Assembly: GCA_964036275.1 (NCBI GenBank)
Contig: OZ038434.1
Coordinates: forward strand, 16,853,879-16,917,878
Length of the DNA: 64,000 nucleotides
DNA from: Litoditis marina
Taxonomy: Eukaryota; Nematoda; Chromadorea; Rhabditida; Rhabditidae
Direction of reading: 5' to 3'
A program made the position numbers and the translations under genes. The notes below the pieces were generated by a model, which did not search any database, had not been told where the DNA came from, and saw nothing but the letters and a program-made list of their open reading frames with translations. This document shows, one piece after another, positions 11,016 through 24,770 of this stretch; positions within the stretch are counted from its first letter, which is position 1; every line of letters starts with the position of its first letter.

Positions 11016-14000
11016 CATTCTCATTCAAACAATGTTTGACCAACTTTCAATTCAGTTTCAGTTTTCAACCAGACTTCCTACCTAGAGGGATTCTCACAAG
11101 TGATAGTTTCCTACCTAGAGTTATATTCTCAGAGCGCGTTTCGCAGCTTTTGGGGATACTTTCTCATTCAAACAATTTTTGACCAACTTTCAATTCAGTT
11201 TCAGTTTTCAACCAGACTTCCTACCTAGAGGGATTCTCACAAGTGATAGTTTCCTACCTAGAGTTATATTCTCAGAGCGCGTTTCGCAGCTTTTGGGGAT
11301 ACTTTCTCATTCAAACAATTTTTGACCAACTTTCAATTCAGTTTCAGTTTTCAACCAGACTTCCTAAATAGAGGGATTCTCACAAGTGATAGTTTCCTAC
11401 CTAGAGTTATATTCTCAGAGCGCGTTTCGCAGCTTTTGGGGATACTTTCCCATTCAAACAATTTTTGACCAGCTTTCAATTCAGTTTCAGTTTTCAACCA
11501 GACTTCCTACCTAGAGGGATTCTCACAAGTGATAGTTTCCTACCTAGAGGTATATTCTCAGAGCGCGTTTCGCAGCTTTTGGGGATACTTTCTCATTCAA
11601 ACAATTTTTGACCAACTTTCAATTCAGTTTCAGTTTTTAACCAGACTTCCTACCTAGAGGGATTCTCACAAGTGATAGTTTCCTACCTAAAGTTATATTC
11701 TCAGAGCGAGTTTCGCAGCTTTTGGGGATACTTTCTCATTCAAACAATTTTTGACCAGCTTTCAATTCAGTTTCAGTTTTCAACCAGACTTCCTACCTAG
11801 AGGGATTCTCACAAGTGATAGTTTCCTACCTAGAGGTATATTCTCAGAGCGCGTTTCGCAGCTTTTGGGGATACTTTCTCATTCAAACAATTTTTGACCA
11901 ACTTTCAATTCAGTTTCAGTTTTTAACCAGACTTCCTACCTAGAGGGATTCTCACAAGTGATAGTTTCCTACCTAAAGTTATATTCTCAGAGCGAGTTTC
12001 GCAGCTTTTGGGGATACTTTCTCATTCAAACAATTTTTGACCAACTTTCAATTCAGTTTCAGTTTTCAACCAGACTTCCTACCTAGAGGGATTCTCACAA
12101 GTGATAGTTTCCTACCTAGAGTTATATTCTCAGAGCGCGTTTCGCAGCTTTTGGGGATACTTTCTCATCCAAACAATTTTTGACCAACTTTCAATTCAGT
12201 TTCAGTTTTCAACCAGACTTCCTACCTAGAGGGATTCTCACAAGTGATAGTTTGTTACCTAGAGTTATATTCTCAGAGCGCCTTTCGCAGCTTTTGGGGA
12301 TACTTTCTCATTCAAACAATTTTTGACCAACTTTCAATTCAGTTTCAGTTTTCAACCAGACTTCCTACCTAGAGGGATTCTCACAAGTGATAGTTTCCTA
12401 CCTAGAGTTATATTCTCAGAGCGCGTTTCGCAGCTTTTGGGGATACTTTCTCATTCAAACAATTTTTGACCAACTTTCAATTCAGTTTCAGTTTTCAACC
12501 AGACTTCCTACCTAGAGGGATTCTCACAAGTGATAGTTTCCTAACTAGAGTTATATTCTCAGAGCGCGTTTCGCAGCTTTTGGGAATACTTTCTCATTCA
12601 AACAATTTTTGACCAACTTTCAATTCAGTTTCAGTTTTCAACCAGACTTCCTACCTAGAGGGATTCTCACAGGTGATAGTTTCCTACCTAGAGTTATATT
12701 CTCAGAGCGCGTTTCGCAGATTTTGGGGATACTTTCTCATTCAAACAATTTTTGACCAACTTTCAATTCAGTTTCAGTTTTCAACCAGACTTCCTACCTA
12801 GAGGGATTCTCACAAGTGATAGTTTCCTACCTAGAGTTATATTCTCAGAGCGCGTTTCGCAGCTTTTGGGGATACTTTCTCATTCAAACAATTTTTGACC
12901 AACTTTCAATTCAGTTTCAGTTTTCAACCAGACTTCCTACCTAGAGGGATTCTCACAAGTGATAGTTTCCTAACTAGAGTTATATTCTCAGAGCGCGTTT
13001 CGCAGCTTTTGGGAATACTTTCTCATTCAAACAATTTTTGACCAACTTTCAATTCAGTTTCAGTTTTCAACCAGACTTCCTACCTAGAGGGATTCTCACA
13101 GGTGATAGTTTCCTACCTAGAGTTATATTCTCAGAGCGCGTTTCGCAGATTTTGGGGATACTTTCTCATTCAAACAATTTTTGACCAACTTTCAATTCAG
13201 TTTCAGTTTTCAACCAGACTTCCTACCTAGAGGGATTCTCACAAGTGATAGTTTCCTACCTAGAGTTATATTCTCAGAGCGCGTTTCGCAGCTTTTGGGG
13301 ATACTTTCTCATTCAAACAATTTTTGACCAACTTTCAATTCAGTTTCAGTTTTCAACCAGACTTCCTACCTAGAGGGATTCTCACAAGTGATAGTTTCCT
13401 ACCTAAAGTTATATTCTCAGAGCGCGTTTAGCAGCTTTTGGGAATACTTTCTCATTCAAACAATTTTTGACCAACTTTCAATTCAGTTTCAGTTTTCAAC
13501 CAGACTTCCTACCTAGAGGGATTCTCACAAGTGATAGTTTCCTACCTAGAGTTATATTCTCAGAGCGCGTTTCGCAGCTTTTGGGGATAATTTCTCATTC
13601 AAACAATTTTTGACCAACTTTCAATACAGTTTCAGTTTTCAACCAGACTTCCTACCTAGAGGGATTCTCACAAGTGATAGTTTCCTACCTAAAGTTATAT
13701 TCTCAGAGCGCGTTTCGCAGCTTTTGGGGATACTTTCTCATTCAAACAATTTTTGACCAACTTTCAATTCAGTTTCAGTTTTCAACCAGACTTCCTACCT
13801 AGAGGGATTCTCACAAGTGATAGTTTCCTACCTAAAGTTATATTCTCAGAGCGCGTTTCGCAGCTTTTGGGGATAATTTCTCATTCAAACAATTTTTGAC
13901 CAACTTTCAATACAGTTTCAGTTTTCAACCAGACTTCCTACCTAGAGGGATTCTCACAAGTGATAGTTTCCTACCTAAAGTTATATTCTCAGAGCGCGTT

Positions 14001-15553
14001 TCGCAGCTTTTGGGGATAATTTCTCATTCAAACAATTTTTGACCAACTTTCAATACAGTTTCAGTTTTCAACCAGACTTCCTACCTAGAGGGATTCTCAC
14101 AAGTGATAGTTTTCCACCTAAAGTTATATTCTCAGAGCGCGTTTCGCAGCTTTTGGGGATACTTTCTCATTCAAACAATTTCTGACCAACTTTCAATACA
14201 GTTTCAGTTTTTAACCAGACTTCCTACCTAGAGGGATTCTCACAAGTGATAGTTTCCTACCTAGAGTTATATTCTAAGAGCGCGTTTCGCAGATTTTGGG
14301 GATACTTTCTCATTCAAACAATTTTTGACCAACTTTCAATTCAGTTTCAGTTTTCAACCAGACTTCCTACCTAGAGGGATTCTCACAAGTGATAGTTTCC
14401 TACCTAGAGTTATATTCTCAGAGCGCGTTTCGCAGCTTTTGGGGATAATTTCTCATTCAAACAATTTTTGACCAACTTTCAATACAGTTTCAGTTTTCAA
14501 CCAGACTTCCTACCTAGAGGGATTCTCACAAGTGATAGTTTCCTACCTAAAGTTATATTCTCAGAGCGCGTTTCGCAGCTTTTGGGGATAATTTCTCATT
14601 CAAACAATTTTTGACCAACTTTCAATACAGTTTCAGTTTTCAACCAGACTTCCTACCTAGAGGGATTCTCACAAGTGATAGTTTTCCACCTAAAGTTATA
14701 TTCTCAGAGCGCGTTTCGCAGCTTTTGGGGATACTTTCTCATTCAAACAATTTTTGACCAACTTTCAATACAGTTTCAGTTTTTAACCAGACTTCCTACC
14801 TAGAGGGATTCTCACAAGTGATAGTTTCCTACCTAGAGTTATATTCTAAGAGCGCGTTTCGCAGATTTTGGGGATACTTTCTCATTCAAACAATTTTTGA
14901 CCAACTTTCAATTCAGTTTCAGTTTTCAACCAGACTTCCTACCTAGAGGGATTCTCACAAGTGATAGTTTCCTACCTAGAGTTATATTCTCAGAGCGCGT
15001 TTCGCAGCTTTTGGGGATAATTTCTCATTCAAACAATTTTTGACCAACTTTCAATACAGTTTCAGTTTTCAACCAGACTTCCTACCTAGAGGGATTCTCA
15101 CAAGTGATAGTTTTCCACCTAAAGTTATATTCTCAGAGCGCGTTTCGCAGCTTTTGGGGATACTTTCTCATTCAAACAATTTTTGACCAACTTTCAATAC
15201 AGTTTCAGTTTTTAACCAGACTTCCTACCTAGAGGGATTCTCACAAGTGATAGTTTCCTACCTAGAGTTATATTCTAAGAGCGCGTTTCGCAGATTTTGG
15301 GGATACTTTCTCATTCAAACAATTTTTGACCAACTTTCAATTCAGTTTCAGTTTTCAACCAGACTTCCTACCTAGAGGGATTCTCACAAGTGATAGTTTC
15401 CTACCTAGAGTTATATTCTCAGAGCGCGTTTCGCAGCTTTTGGGGATAATTTCTCATTCAAACAATTTTTGACCAACTTTCAATACAGTTTCAGTTTTCA
15501 ACCAGACTTCCTACCTAGAGGGATTCTCACAAGTGATAGTTTCCTACCTAAAG

Positions 15554-15648
15554 TAGTATACTATGATACTATACTATGATAGATAGTATACTATGTGGAA
15601 GTCACGTGTTAAATCACGAATAAATCTATTCTATTCTATTCTATTCTA
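15554..15648. mobile_element. 95-bp insertion in satellite, possible truncated non-LTR retroelement 3' end
   Basis: The satellite reads CCTAAAG and then TTATATT when the insert is removed, with TAAAG duplicated at 15549-15553 and 15649-15653. The insert begins with overlapping TAGTATACTATGATA repeats and ends in a (CTATT)n tail after CACGAATAAAT. The simple-repeat tail plus target duplication resembles target-primed insertion of a 5'-truncated LINE or SINE; this class call is inference. Confidence 0.7.
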
Positions 15649-18500
15649 TAAAGTTATATTCTCAGAGCGCGTTTCGCAGCTTTTGGGGATACTTTCTCAT
15701 TCAAACAATTTTTGACCAACTTTCAATTCAGTTTCAGTTTTCAACCAGACTTCCTACCTAGAGGGATTCTCACAAGTGATAGTTTCCTACCTAAAGTTAT
15801 ATTCTCAGAGCGCGTTTCGCAGCTTTTGGGGATACTTTCTCATTTAAACAATTTTTGACCAACTTTCAATACAGTTTCAGTTTTTAACCAGACTTCCTAC
15901 CTAGAGGGATTCTCACAAGTGATAGTTTCCTACCTAAAGTTATATTCTCAGAGCGCGTTTCGCAGCTTTTGGGGATACTTTCTCATTAAAACAATTTTTG
16001 ACCAACCTTCAATTCAGTTTTCAACCAGACTTCCTACCTAGAGGGATTCTCACAAGTGATAGTTTCCTACCTAGAGTTATATTCTCAGAGCGCGTTTCGC
16101 AGCTTTTGGGGATACTTTCTCATTCAAACAATTTTTAACCAACTTTCAATTCAGTTTCAGTTTTCAACCAGACTTCCTACCTAGAGGGATTCTCACAAGT
16201 GATAGTTTGTTACCTAGAGTTATATTCTCAGAGCGCCTTTCGCAGCTTTTGGGGATACTTTCTCATTCAAACAATTTTTGACCAACTTTCAATTCAGTTT
16301 CAGTTTTCAACCAGACTTCCTACCTAGAGGGATTCTCACAAGTGATAGTTTGTTACCTAGAGTTATATTCTCAGAGCGCCTTTCGCAGCTTTTGGGGATA
16401 CTTTCTCATTCAAACAATTTTTGACCAACTTTCAATTCAGTTTCAGTTTTCAACCAGACTTCCTACCTAGAGGGATTCTCACAAGTGATAGTTTCCTACC
16501 TAGAGTTATATTCTCAGAGCGCGTTTCGCAGCTTTTGGGGATACTTTCTCATTCAAACAATTTTTGACCAACTTTCAATTCAGTTTCAGTTTTCAACCAG
16601 ACTTCCTACCTAGAGGGATTCTCACAAGTGATAGTTTCCTAACTAGAGTTATATTCTCAGAGCGCGTTTCGCAGCTTTTGGGAATACTTTCTCATTCAAA
16701 CAATTTTTGACCAACTTTCAATTCAGTTTCAGTTTTCAACCAGACTTCCTACCTAGAGGGATTCTCACAGGTGATAGTTTCCTACCTAGAGTTATATTCT
16801 CAGAGCGCGTTTCGCAGATTTTGGGGATACTTTCTCATTCAAACAATTTTTGACCAACTTTCAATTCAGTTTCAGTTTTCAACCAGACTTCCTACCTAGA
16901 GGGATTCTCACAAGTGATAGTTTCCTACCTAGAGTTATATTCTCAGAGCGCCTTTCGCAGCTTTTGGGGATACTTTCTCATTCAAACAATTTTTGACCAA
17001 CTTTCAATTCAGTTTCAGTTTTCAACCAGACTTCCTACCTAGAGGGATTCTCACAAGTGATAGTTTCCTACCTAAAGTTATATTCTCAGAGCGCGTTTAG
17101 CAGCTTTTGGGAATACTTTCTCATTCAAACAATTTTTGACCAACTTTCAATTCAGTTTCAGTTTTCAACCAGACTTCCTACCTAGAGGGATTCTCACAAG
17201 TGATAGTTTCCTACCTAGAGTTATATTCTCAGAGCGCGTTTCGCAGCTTTTGGGGATAATTTCTCATTCAAACAATTTTTGACCAACTTTCAATACAGTT
17301 TCAGTTTTCAACCAGACTTCCTACCTAGAGGGATTCTCACAAGTGATAGTTTCCTACCTAAAGTTATATTCTCAGAGCGCGTTTCGCAGCTTTTGGGGAT
17401 ACTTTCTCATTCAAACAATTTTTAACCAACTTTCAATTCAGTTTCAGTTTTCAACCAGACTTCCTACCTAGAGGGATTCTCACAAGTGATAGTTTCCTAC
17501 CTAAAGTTATATTCTCAGAGCGCGTTTCGCAGCTTTTGGGGATAATTTCTCATTCAAACAATTTTTGACCAACTTTCAATACAGTTTCAGTTTTCAACCA
17601 GACTTCCTACCTAGAGGGATTCTCACAAGTGATAGTTTCCTACCTAAAGTTATATTCTCAGAGCGCGTTTCGCAGCTTTTGGGGATAATTTCTCATTCAA
17701 ACAATTTTTGACCAACTTTCAATACAGTTTCAGTTTTCAACCAGACTTCCTACCTAGAGGGATTCTCACAAGTGATAGTTTTCCACCTAAAGTTATATTC
17801 TCAGAGCGCGTTTCGCAGCTTTTGGGGATACTTTCTCATTCAAACAATTTTTGACCAACTTTCAATACAGTTTCAGTTTTTAACCAGACTTCCTACCTAG
17901 AGGGATTCTCACAAGTGATAGTTTCCTACCTAGAGTTATATTCTAAGAGCGCGTTTCGCAGATTTTGGGGATACTTTCTCATTCAAACAATTTTTGACCA
18001 ACTTTCAATTCAGTTTCAGTTTTCAACCAGACTTCCTACCTAGAGGGATTCTCACAAGTGATAGTTTCCTACCTAGAGTTATATTCTCAGAGCGCGTTTC
18101 GCAGCTTTTGGGGATAATTTCTCATTCAAACAATTTTTGACCAACTTTCAATACAGTTTCAGTTTTCAACCAGACTTCCTACCTAGAGGGATTCTCACAA
18201 GTGATAGTTTTCCACCTAAAGTTATATTCTCAGAGCGCGTTTCGCAGCTTTTGGGGATACTTTCTCATTCAAACAATTTTTGACCAACTTTCAATACAGT
18301 TTCAGTTTTTAACCAGACTTCCTACCTAGAGGGATTCTCACAAGTGATAGTTTCCTACCTAGAGTTATATTCTAAGAGCGCGTTTCGCAGATTTTGGGGA
18401 TACTTTCTCATTCAAACAATTTTTGACCAACTTTCAATTCAGTTTCAGTTTTCAACCAGACTTCCTACCTAGAGGGATTCTCACAAGTGATAGTTTCCTA

Positions 18501-18690
18501 CTCTGAAGTTAAAAACCGAGTTGTTTACCAAGGTCCGCCGAAAACCCAAGTTGTGAATCAAGGATCAGACTTTTTACCGAGAGCTTGGTGCACGATTGTG
18601 CACCAATCTTTGATTTCACAACTTGATATCAACTAGTGACCAAATTGGTGGCGCGAACCTTGGTAAACAACTCGGTTTTTAACTTCATAG
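18501..18690. mobile_element. MITE family A copy inside satellite, TA duplication
   Basis: A 190-bp palindrome starting CTCTGAAGTTAAAAACCGAG and ending with the near reverse complement. It is flanked by TA at 18499-18500 and 18691-18692. Removing it and one TA restores an intact monomer (TTTCCTACCTAGAG), which fixes the insertion boundaries. The sister copy is at 4113-4302. Confidence 0.93.
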
Positions 18691-21600
18691 TACCTAGAGT
18701 TATATTCTCAGAGCGCGTTTCGCAGCTTTTGGGGATAATTTCTCATTCAAACAATTTTTGACCAACTTTCAATACAGTTTCAGTTTTCAACCAGACTTCC
18801 TACCTAGAGGGATTCTCACAAGTGATAGTTTCCTACCTAAAGTTATATTCTCAGAGCGCGTTTCGCAGCTTTTGGGGATACTTTCTCATTCAAACAATTT
18901 TTGACCAACTTTCAATTCAGTTTCAGTTTTCAACCAGACTTCCTACCTAGAGGGATTCTCACAAGTGATAGTTTCCTACCTAAAGTTATATTCTCAGAGC
19001 GCGTTTCGCAGCTTTTGGGGATACTTTCTCATTTAAACAATTTTTGACCAACTTTCAATACAGTTTCAGTTTTTAACCAGACTTCCTACCTAGAGGGATT
19101 CTCACAAGTGATAGTTTCCTACCTAAAGTTATATTCTCAGAGCGCGTTTCGCAGCTTTTGGGGATACTTTCTCATTAAAACAATTTTTGACCAACCTTCA
19201 ATTCAGTTTTCAACCAGACTTCCTACCTAGAGGGATTCTCACAAGTGATAGTTTCCTACCTAGAGTTATATTCTCAGAGCGCCTTTCGCAGATTTTGGGG
19301 ATACTTTCTCAATCAAACGATTTTTGATCAACTTTCAATTCAGTTTCAGTTTTCAACCAGACTTCCTACCTAGAGGGATTCTCACAAGTGATAGTTTCCT
19401 ACCTAGAGTTATATTCTCAGAGCGCGTTTCGCAGCTTTTGGGGATACTTTCTCATTCAAACAATTTTTAACCAACTTTCAATTCAGTTTCAGTTTTCAAC
19501 CAGACTTCCTACCTAGAGGGATTCTCACAAGTGATAGTTTCCTACCTAGAGTTATATTCTAAGAGCGCGTTTCGCAGATTTTGGGGATACTTTCTCATTC
19601 AAACAATTTTTGACCAACTTTCAATTCAGTTTCAGTTTTCAACCAGACTTCCTACCTAGAGGGATTCTCACAAGTGATAGTTTCCTACCTAGAGTTATAT
19701 TCTCAGAGCGCGTTTCGCAGCTTTTGGGGATAATTTCTCATTCAAACAATTTTTGACCAACTTTCAATACAGTTTCAGTTTTCAACCAGACTTCCTACCT
19801 AGAGGGATTCTCACAAGTGATAGTTTTCCACCTAAAGTTATATTCTCAGAGCGCGTTTCGCAGCTTTTGGGGATACTTTCTCATTCAAACAATTTTTGAC
19901 CAACTTTCAATACAGTTTCAGTTTTTAACCAGACTTCCTACCTAGAGGGATTCTCACAAGTGATAGTTTCCTACCTAGAGTTATATTCTAAGAGCGCGTT
20001 TCGCAGATTTTGGGGATACTTTCTCATTCAAACAATTTTTGACCAACTTTCAATTCAGTTTCAGTTTTCAACCAGACTTCCTACCTAGAGGGATTCTCAC
20101 AAGTGATAGTTTCCTACCTAGAGTTATATTCTCAGAGCGCGTTTCGCAGCTTTTGGGGATAATTTCTCATTCAAACAATTTTTGACCAACTTTCAATACA
20201 GTTTCAGTTTTCAACCAGACTTCCTACCTAGAGGGATTCTCACAAGTGATAGTTTCCTACCTAAAGTTATATTCTCAGAGCGCGTTTCGCAGCTTTTGGG
20301 GATACTTTCTCATTCAAACAATTTTTGACCAACTTTCAATTCAGTTTCAGTTTTCAACCAGACTTCCTACCTAGAGGGATTCTCACAAGTGATAGTTTCC
20401 TACCTAAAGTTATATTCTCAGAGCGCGTTTCGCAGCTTTTGGGGATACTTTCTCATTTAAACAATTTTTGACCAACTTTCAATACAGTTTCAGTTTTTAA
20501 CCAGACTTCCTACCTAGAGGGATTCTCACAAGTGATAGTTTCCTACCTAAAGTTATATTCTCAGAGCGCGTTTCGCAGCTTTTGGGGATACTTTCTCATT
20601 AAAACAATTTTTGACCAACCTTCAATTCAGTTTTCAACCAGACTTCCTACCTAGAGGGATTCTCACAAGTGATAGTTTCCTACCTAGAGTTATATTCTCA
20701 GAGCGCCTTTCGCAGATTTTGGGGATACTTTCTCAATCAAACGATTTTTGATCAACTTTCAATTCAGTTTCAGTTTTCAACCAGACTTCCTACCTAGAGG
20801 GATTCTCACAAGTGATAGTTTCCTACCTAGAGTTATATTCTCAGAGCGCGTTTCGCAGCTTTTGGGGATACTTTCTCATTCAAACAATTTTTAACCAACT
20901 TTCAATTCAGTTTCAGTTTTCAACCAGACTTCCTACCTAGAGGGATTCTCACAAGTGATAGTTTCCTACCTAGAGTTATATTCTCAGAGCGCCTTTCGCA
21001 GCTTTTGGGGATACTTTCTCAATCAAACGATTTTTGATCAACTTTCAATTCAGTTTCAGTTTTCAACCAGACTTCCTACCTAGAGGGATTCTCACAAGTG
21101 ATAGTTTCCTACCTAGAGTTATATTCTCAGAGCGCGTTTCGCAGCTTTTGGGGATACTTTCTCATTCAAACAATTTTTGACCAACTTTCAATTCAGTTTC
21201 AGTTTTCAACCAGACTTCCTACCTAGAGGGATTCTCACAAGTGATAGTTTCCTACCTAGAGTTATATTCTAAGAGCGCGTTTCGCAGATTTTGGGGATAC
21301 TTTCTCATTCAAACAATTTTTGACCAACTTTCAATTCAGTTTCAGTTTTCAACCAGACTTCCTACCTAGAGGGATTCTCACAAGTGATAGTTTCCTACCT
21401 AGAGTTATATTCTCAGAGCGCGTTTCGCAGCTTTTGGGGATACTTTCTCATTCAAACAATTTTTGACCAACTTTCAATTCAGTTTCAGTTTTCAACCAGA
21501 CTTCCTACCTAGAGGGATTCTCACAAGTGATAGTTTCCTACCTAAAGTTATATTCTCAGAGCGCGTTTCGCAGCTTTTGGGGATACTTTCTCATCCAAAC

Positions 21601-23326
21601 AATTTTTGACCAACTTTCAATTCAGTTTCAGTTTTCAACCAGACTTCCTACCTAGAGGGATTCTCACAAGTGATGGTTTCCTACCTAAAGTTATATTCTC
21701 AGAGCGCGTTTCGCAGCTTTTGGGGATACTTTCTCATTCAAACAATTTTTGACCAACTTTCAATTCAGTTTCAGTTTTCAACCAGACTTCCTACCTAGAG
21801 GGATTCTCACAAGTGATAGTTTCCTACCTAAAGTTATATTCTCAGAGCGCGTTTCGCAGCTTTTGGGGATACTTTCTCATTCAAACAATTTTTGACCAAC
21901 TTTCAATTCAGTTTCAGTTTTCAACCAGACTTCCTACCTAGAGGGATTCTCACAAGTGATAGTTTCCTACCTAAAGTTATATTCTCAGAGCGCGTTTCGC
22001 AGATTTTGGGGATACTTTCTCATTCAAACAATTTTTGACCAACTTTCAATTCAGTTTCAGGTTTTCAACCAGACTTCCTACCTAGAGGGATTCTCACAAG
22101 TGATAGTTTCCTACCTAGAGTTATATTCTCAGAGCGCGTTTCGCAGCTTTTGGGGATACATTCTCATTCAAACAATTTTTGACCAACTTTCAATTCAGTT
22201 TCAGTTTTCAACCAGACTTCCTACCTAGAGGGATTCTCACAAGTGATAGTTTCCTACCTAGAGTTATATTCTAAGAGCGCGTTTCGCAGATTTTGGGGAT
22301 ACTTTCTCCAATGACAATTTTGCGCGCCGGCCGCGACCCCGAAACGACCATGTCGGGCCGACTCGCGACCCGGCCGCGACTTCGAACGCTCGCGGGTCGT
22401 GAGTCGGCCCGACCTGGTCGGAAAGCCGAGTTTCCTCCCCCAGTACATAATTTGCAATATTACTCTTCTCTTGAAACCAATTTAGTACAAACAAACTTAA
22501 AAACAAGAACATTTCGTGAATATATATTTATTTGAAAACTATTAATACGTTGAAACAATCAATGGTCGAATTTCAAATCAACAGAAGAATAGAAAAACTC
22601 AGTAAAGTTGAACTAAACACAATTGAGAACAAAAACGAATAAACATGCATCAGCGTCATTATTCATTATTTATACCCAACTGGAAAGAGATCAAATACAC
22701 AAACTGGAAAGAGAAACACAGGAATGGATGAGACAGAAATAGTGTAAGCCAATCAATCACTCGATTAGCTTGCGATAACACTATGAAAATACTTCAGGCC
22801 AGATTAAGTGAAAGTTAAGGACCCCTCTCAGTTAATTGAGTTATCGCATCTTTGCATTGCACCTAAGTTTTGTCCGAACAGCCGCAAAGATTCGAAAAGC
22901 AGGCTCCTCTTACGCCGATCGGCCGATATTATAGAAAATTGGCCATCATCAATAGATATTATATTAAAAAAGTAACACGTCTCTGAATCAAAAATGCCTT
23001 ACCTTACTGGTGTGTGCTCATAAATCAGTGAACAAGTCTATTTAGCAGTACTAATATTGCGCTAGTTGACAGTTCAAACTCGCGATTTTGAAGCTATATG
23101 AGTGTATGATTGGGCTATGAGAAAAAAAGACTTTTTGTCAACATTTGAATATGAAACTCACAAAAAAGCATTGTGGAGAAATCCAACAAAGCTGAGCAAT
23201 TGAAGCTGGGCTCATCACCTCAGAAGGTACAATACCAGTTCAGTTTCAGTCTCTGAGCTCCGAGAAGCCGAACGGCCGAACCCCTCCTTCTGTTGTACGA
23301 ATACTGGTCCTAAAAAAGGAGGATGT

Positions 23327-23449
23327 TGAAGAAGGACGATTATGTGGTCCAATCCCAACGCTTTAGTCCTTCAAACTGCAATACATTTTTGAATTGCAGT
23401 TTAAAGGACCATTGACAAAGGATTGGTCCACATAATCGTCCTGCTTTAA
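23327..23449. mobile_element. MITE family B copy
   Basis: A palindrome with GAAGGACGATTATGTGG at one end, CCACATAATCGTCCTGC at the other, and central CAATACATTTTTGAATTG. Confidence 0.92.
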
Positions 23450-24479
23450 AGATTGATTGTACTTTGTACAAAACAATGAGTACTCACAAGCAAGTTCGAT
23501 GAAGCGGTGTTTCAATCGAAACAAGATTGTTGACGATCATATATTATCTGATTCTTCGAATTGGGTTGCAAAAAAGTTTTAATTTGTAAGCGAAAGCGCT
23601 TTTCGCGAAAATCCGTTACCATAGAACAAATGTATTGAAAATAGTATAAGTCTACGATATACAAACCAAATTTGTAGGTGTCTCCCGTACTCTCGCCTAA
23701 TACCACAATCCACAATATGCAGAAAGGTCAGCAAATACCTAGATAATATAAGGAACATTTACTAATATTCACTCTTAGATAGTCATTCATTCAATTCTAC
23801 CACTATCTTATCGCGTGTATATTGAACATTTTGTCTCCTCAATTCAATATACCTATGCATTTTTTCCACTTTTGACTTAATTCATTGAAGTATACACACA
23901 TTTCGGCAACCTTCGTGCACACCCTATCAAAATAGTGCTACATATACGCAGGACACAGCTTTAAGGATTACCTGGAGTGTCCGGCGAATAGTTTAAATGG
24001 GTTGCAAGAACATATCATATGACTGAGTGATATGACTGAGTGGCAACCGTAACGGCTGGTGTGCCATAGTGCGGCGGCTGGTGACCATCAATTAAGAGAG
24101 ATAACCAAGGGGGAAGGTTACCAGCAGCAGTAGACCCGATCAGATACTACACCCAACAAAAAAGAATTAAGTAGGATCGACCGTAACCACACACAACCTC
24201 TAATATTAACTATGTGCTCTCACATTCGTTCTCTCTCTTCAATGTTATCTGATTGTTCATCATCTTATGTCGATCCGCCCACATTCTCTTAGAGCCTATC
24301 CTCCGCTCTTCGGACCTCTGACCCCTCATCTGTCTTCTCTCTGCCTATCTCTCTTCCTCTATCATGTGATTGTCTTATTCGACTGTAGATAAAACAAAAC
24401 TATTGTACTCTACTTCTTATTTGATTGTACAAAGACATACGTGAGGTAGGCACTATCAGAGACCCTTTGGGCGAATTCA

Positions 24480-24770
24480 CTTCAGAACCGGGTCCTTCCC
24501 GAACCATACCGCGAACCGGTCACTGGAGAACCGAACCGATCGAACCGAACCGCCTTGAACCGACAGTTTCTCCAGTGAATGCTTCGAACCGAACCGACAT
24601 GAATCATAAATTAAACGAGCAAGCCGTAGACAAGGTAAGATGAGTCTATCCCGGTTTGGTTCGAAGCATTCACTGGAGAACCGGTCTGTTCCAAACGGCT
24701 GTTCGGTTGATTCGGTTCGGTTCTCCCGTGACTGGTTCGCCATTCGGTTCGGGCAGGGCTCGATTCTCCA
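24480..24770. repeat. Foldback element rich in GAACCGAACC
   Basis: Two inverted arms of about 110-120 bp share CGAACCGAACCG, CACTGGAGAACCG and TCCAGTGAATGCTTCGAACC. A spacer of about 60 bp near 24600-24650 separates them. Open frames here on both strands are by-products of the repeat. Confidence 0.8.

Larger units (their letters stand above)
11016..22308 (+). repeat. Satellite array 1, 143-bp monomer, about 77 copies
   Basis: Head-to-tail tandem repeat. The word TTCTCACAAG recurs at 11091, 11234 and 11377, giving a 143-bp period that stays almost indel-free. Each monomer contains CATTCAAACAATTTTTGACC, TTCCTACCTAGAGGGATTCT and CAGAGCGCGTTTCGCAGC. The segment TTCCTACCTAGAG plus ATTCTCA occurs twice per monomer, so the unit carries an internal duplication. 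Diagnostic variants recur at whole-monomer spacings, showing block duplications. Two mobile insertions interrupt the array, at 15554 and 18501. No conserved reading frame runs through it. Confidence 0.98.

Noticed and set aside
21956..22228. 90-codon frame in the satellite
   Set aside because: Neighbouring monomers have stops, and the frame arises from one extra G near 22060. There is no evidence of coding.
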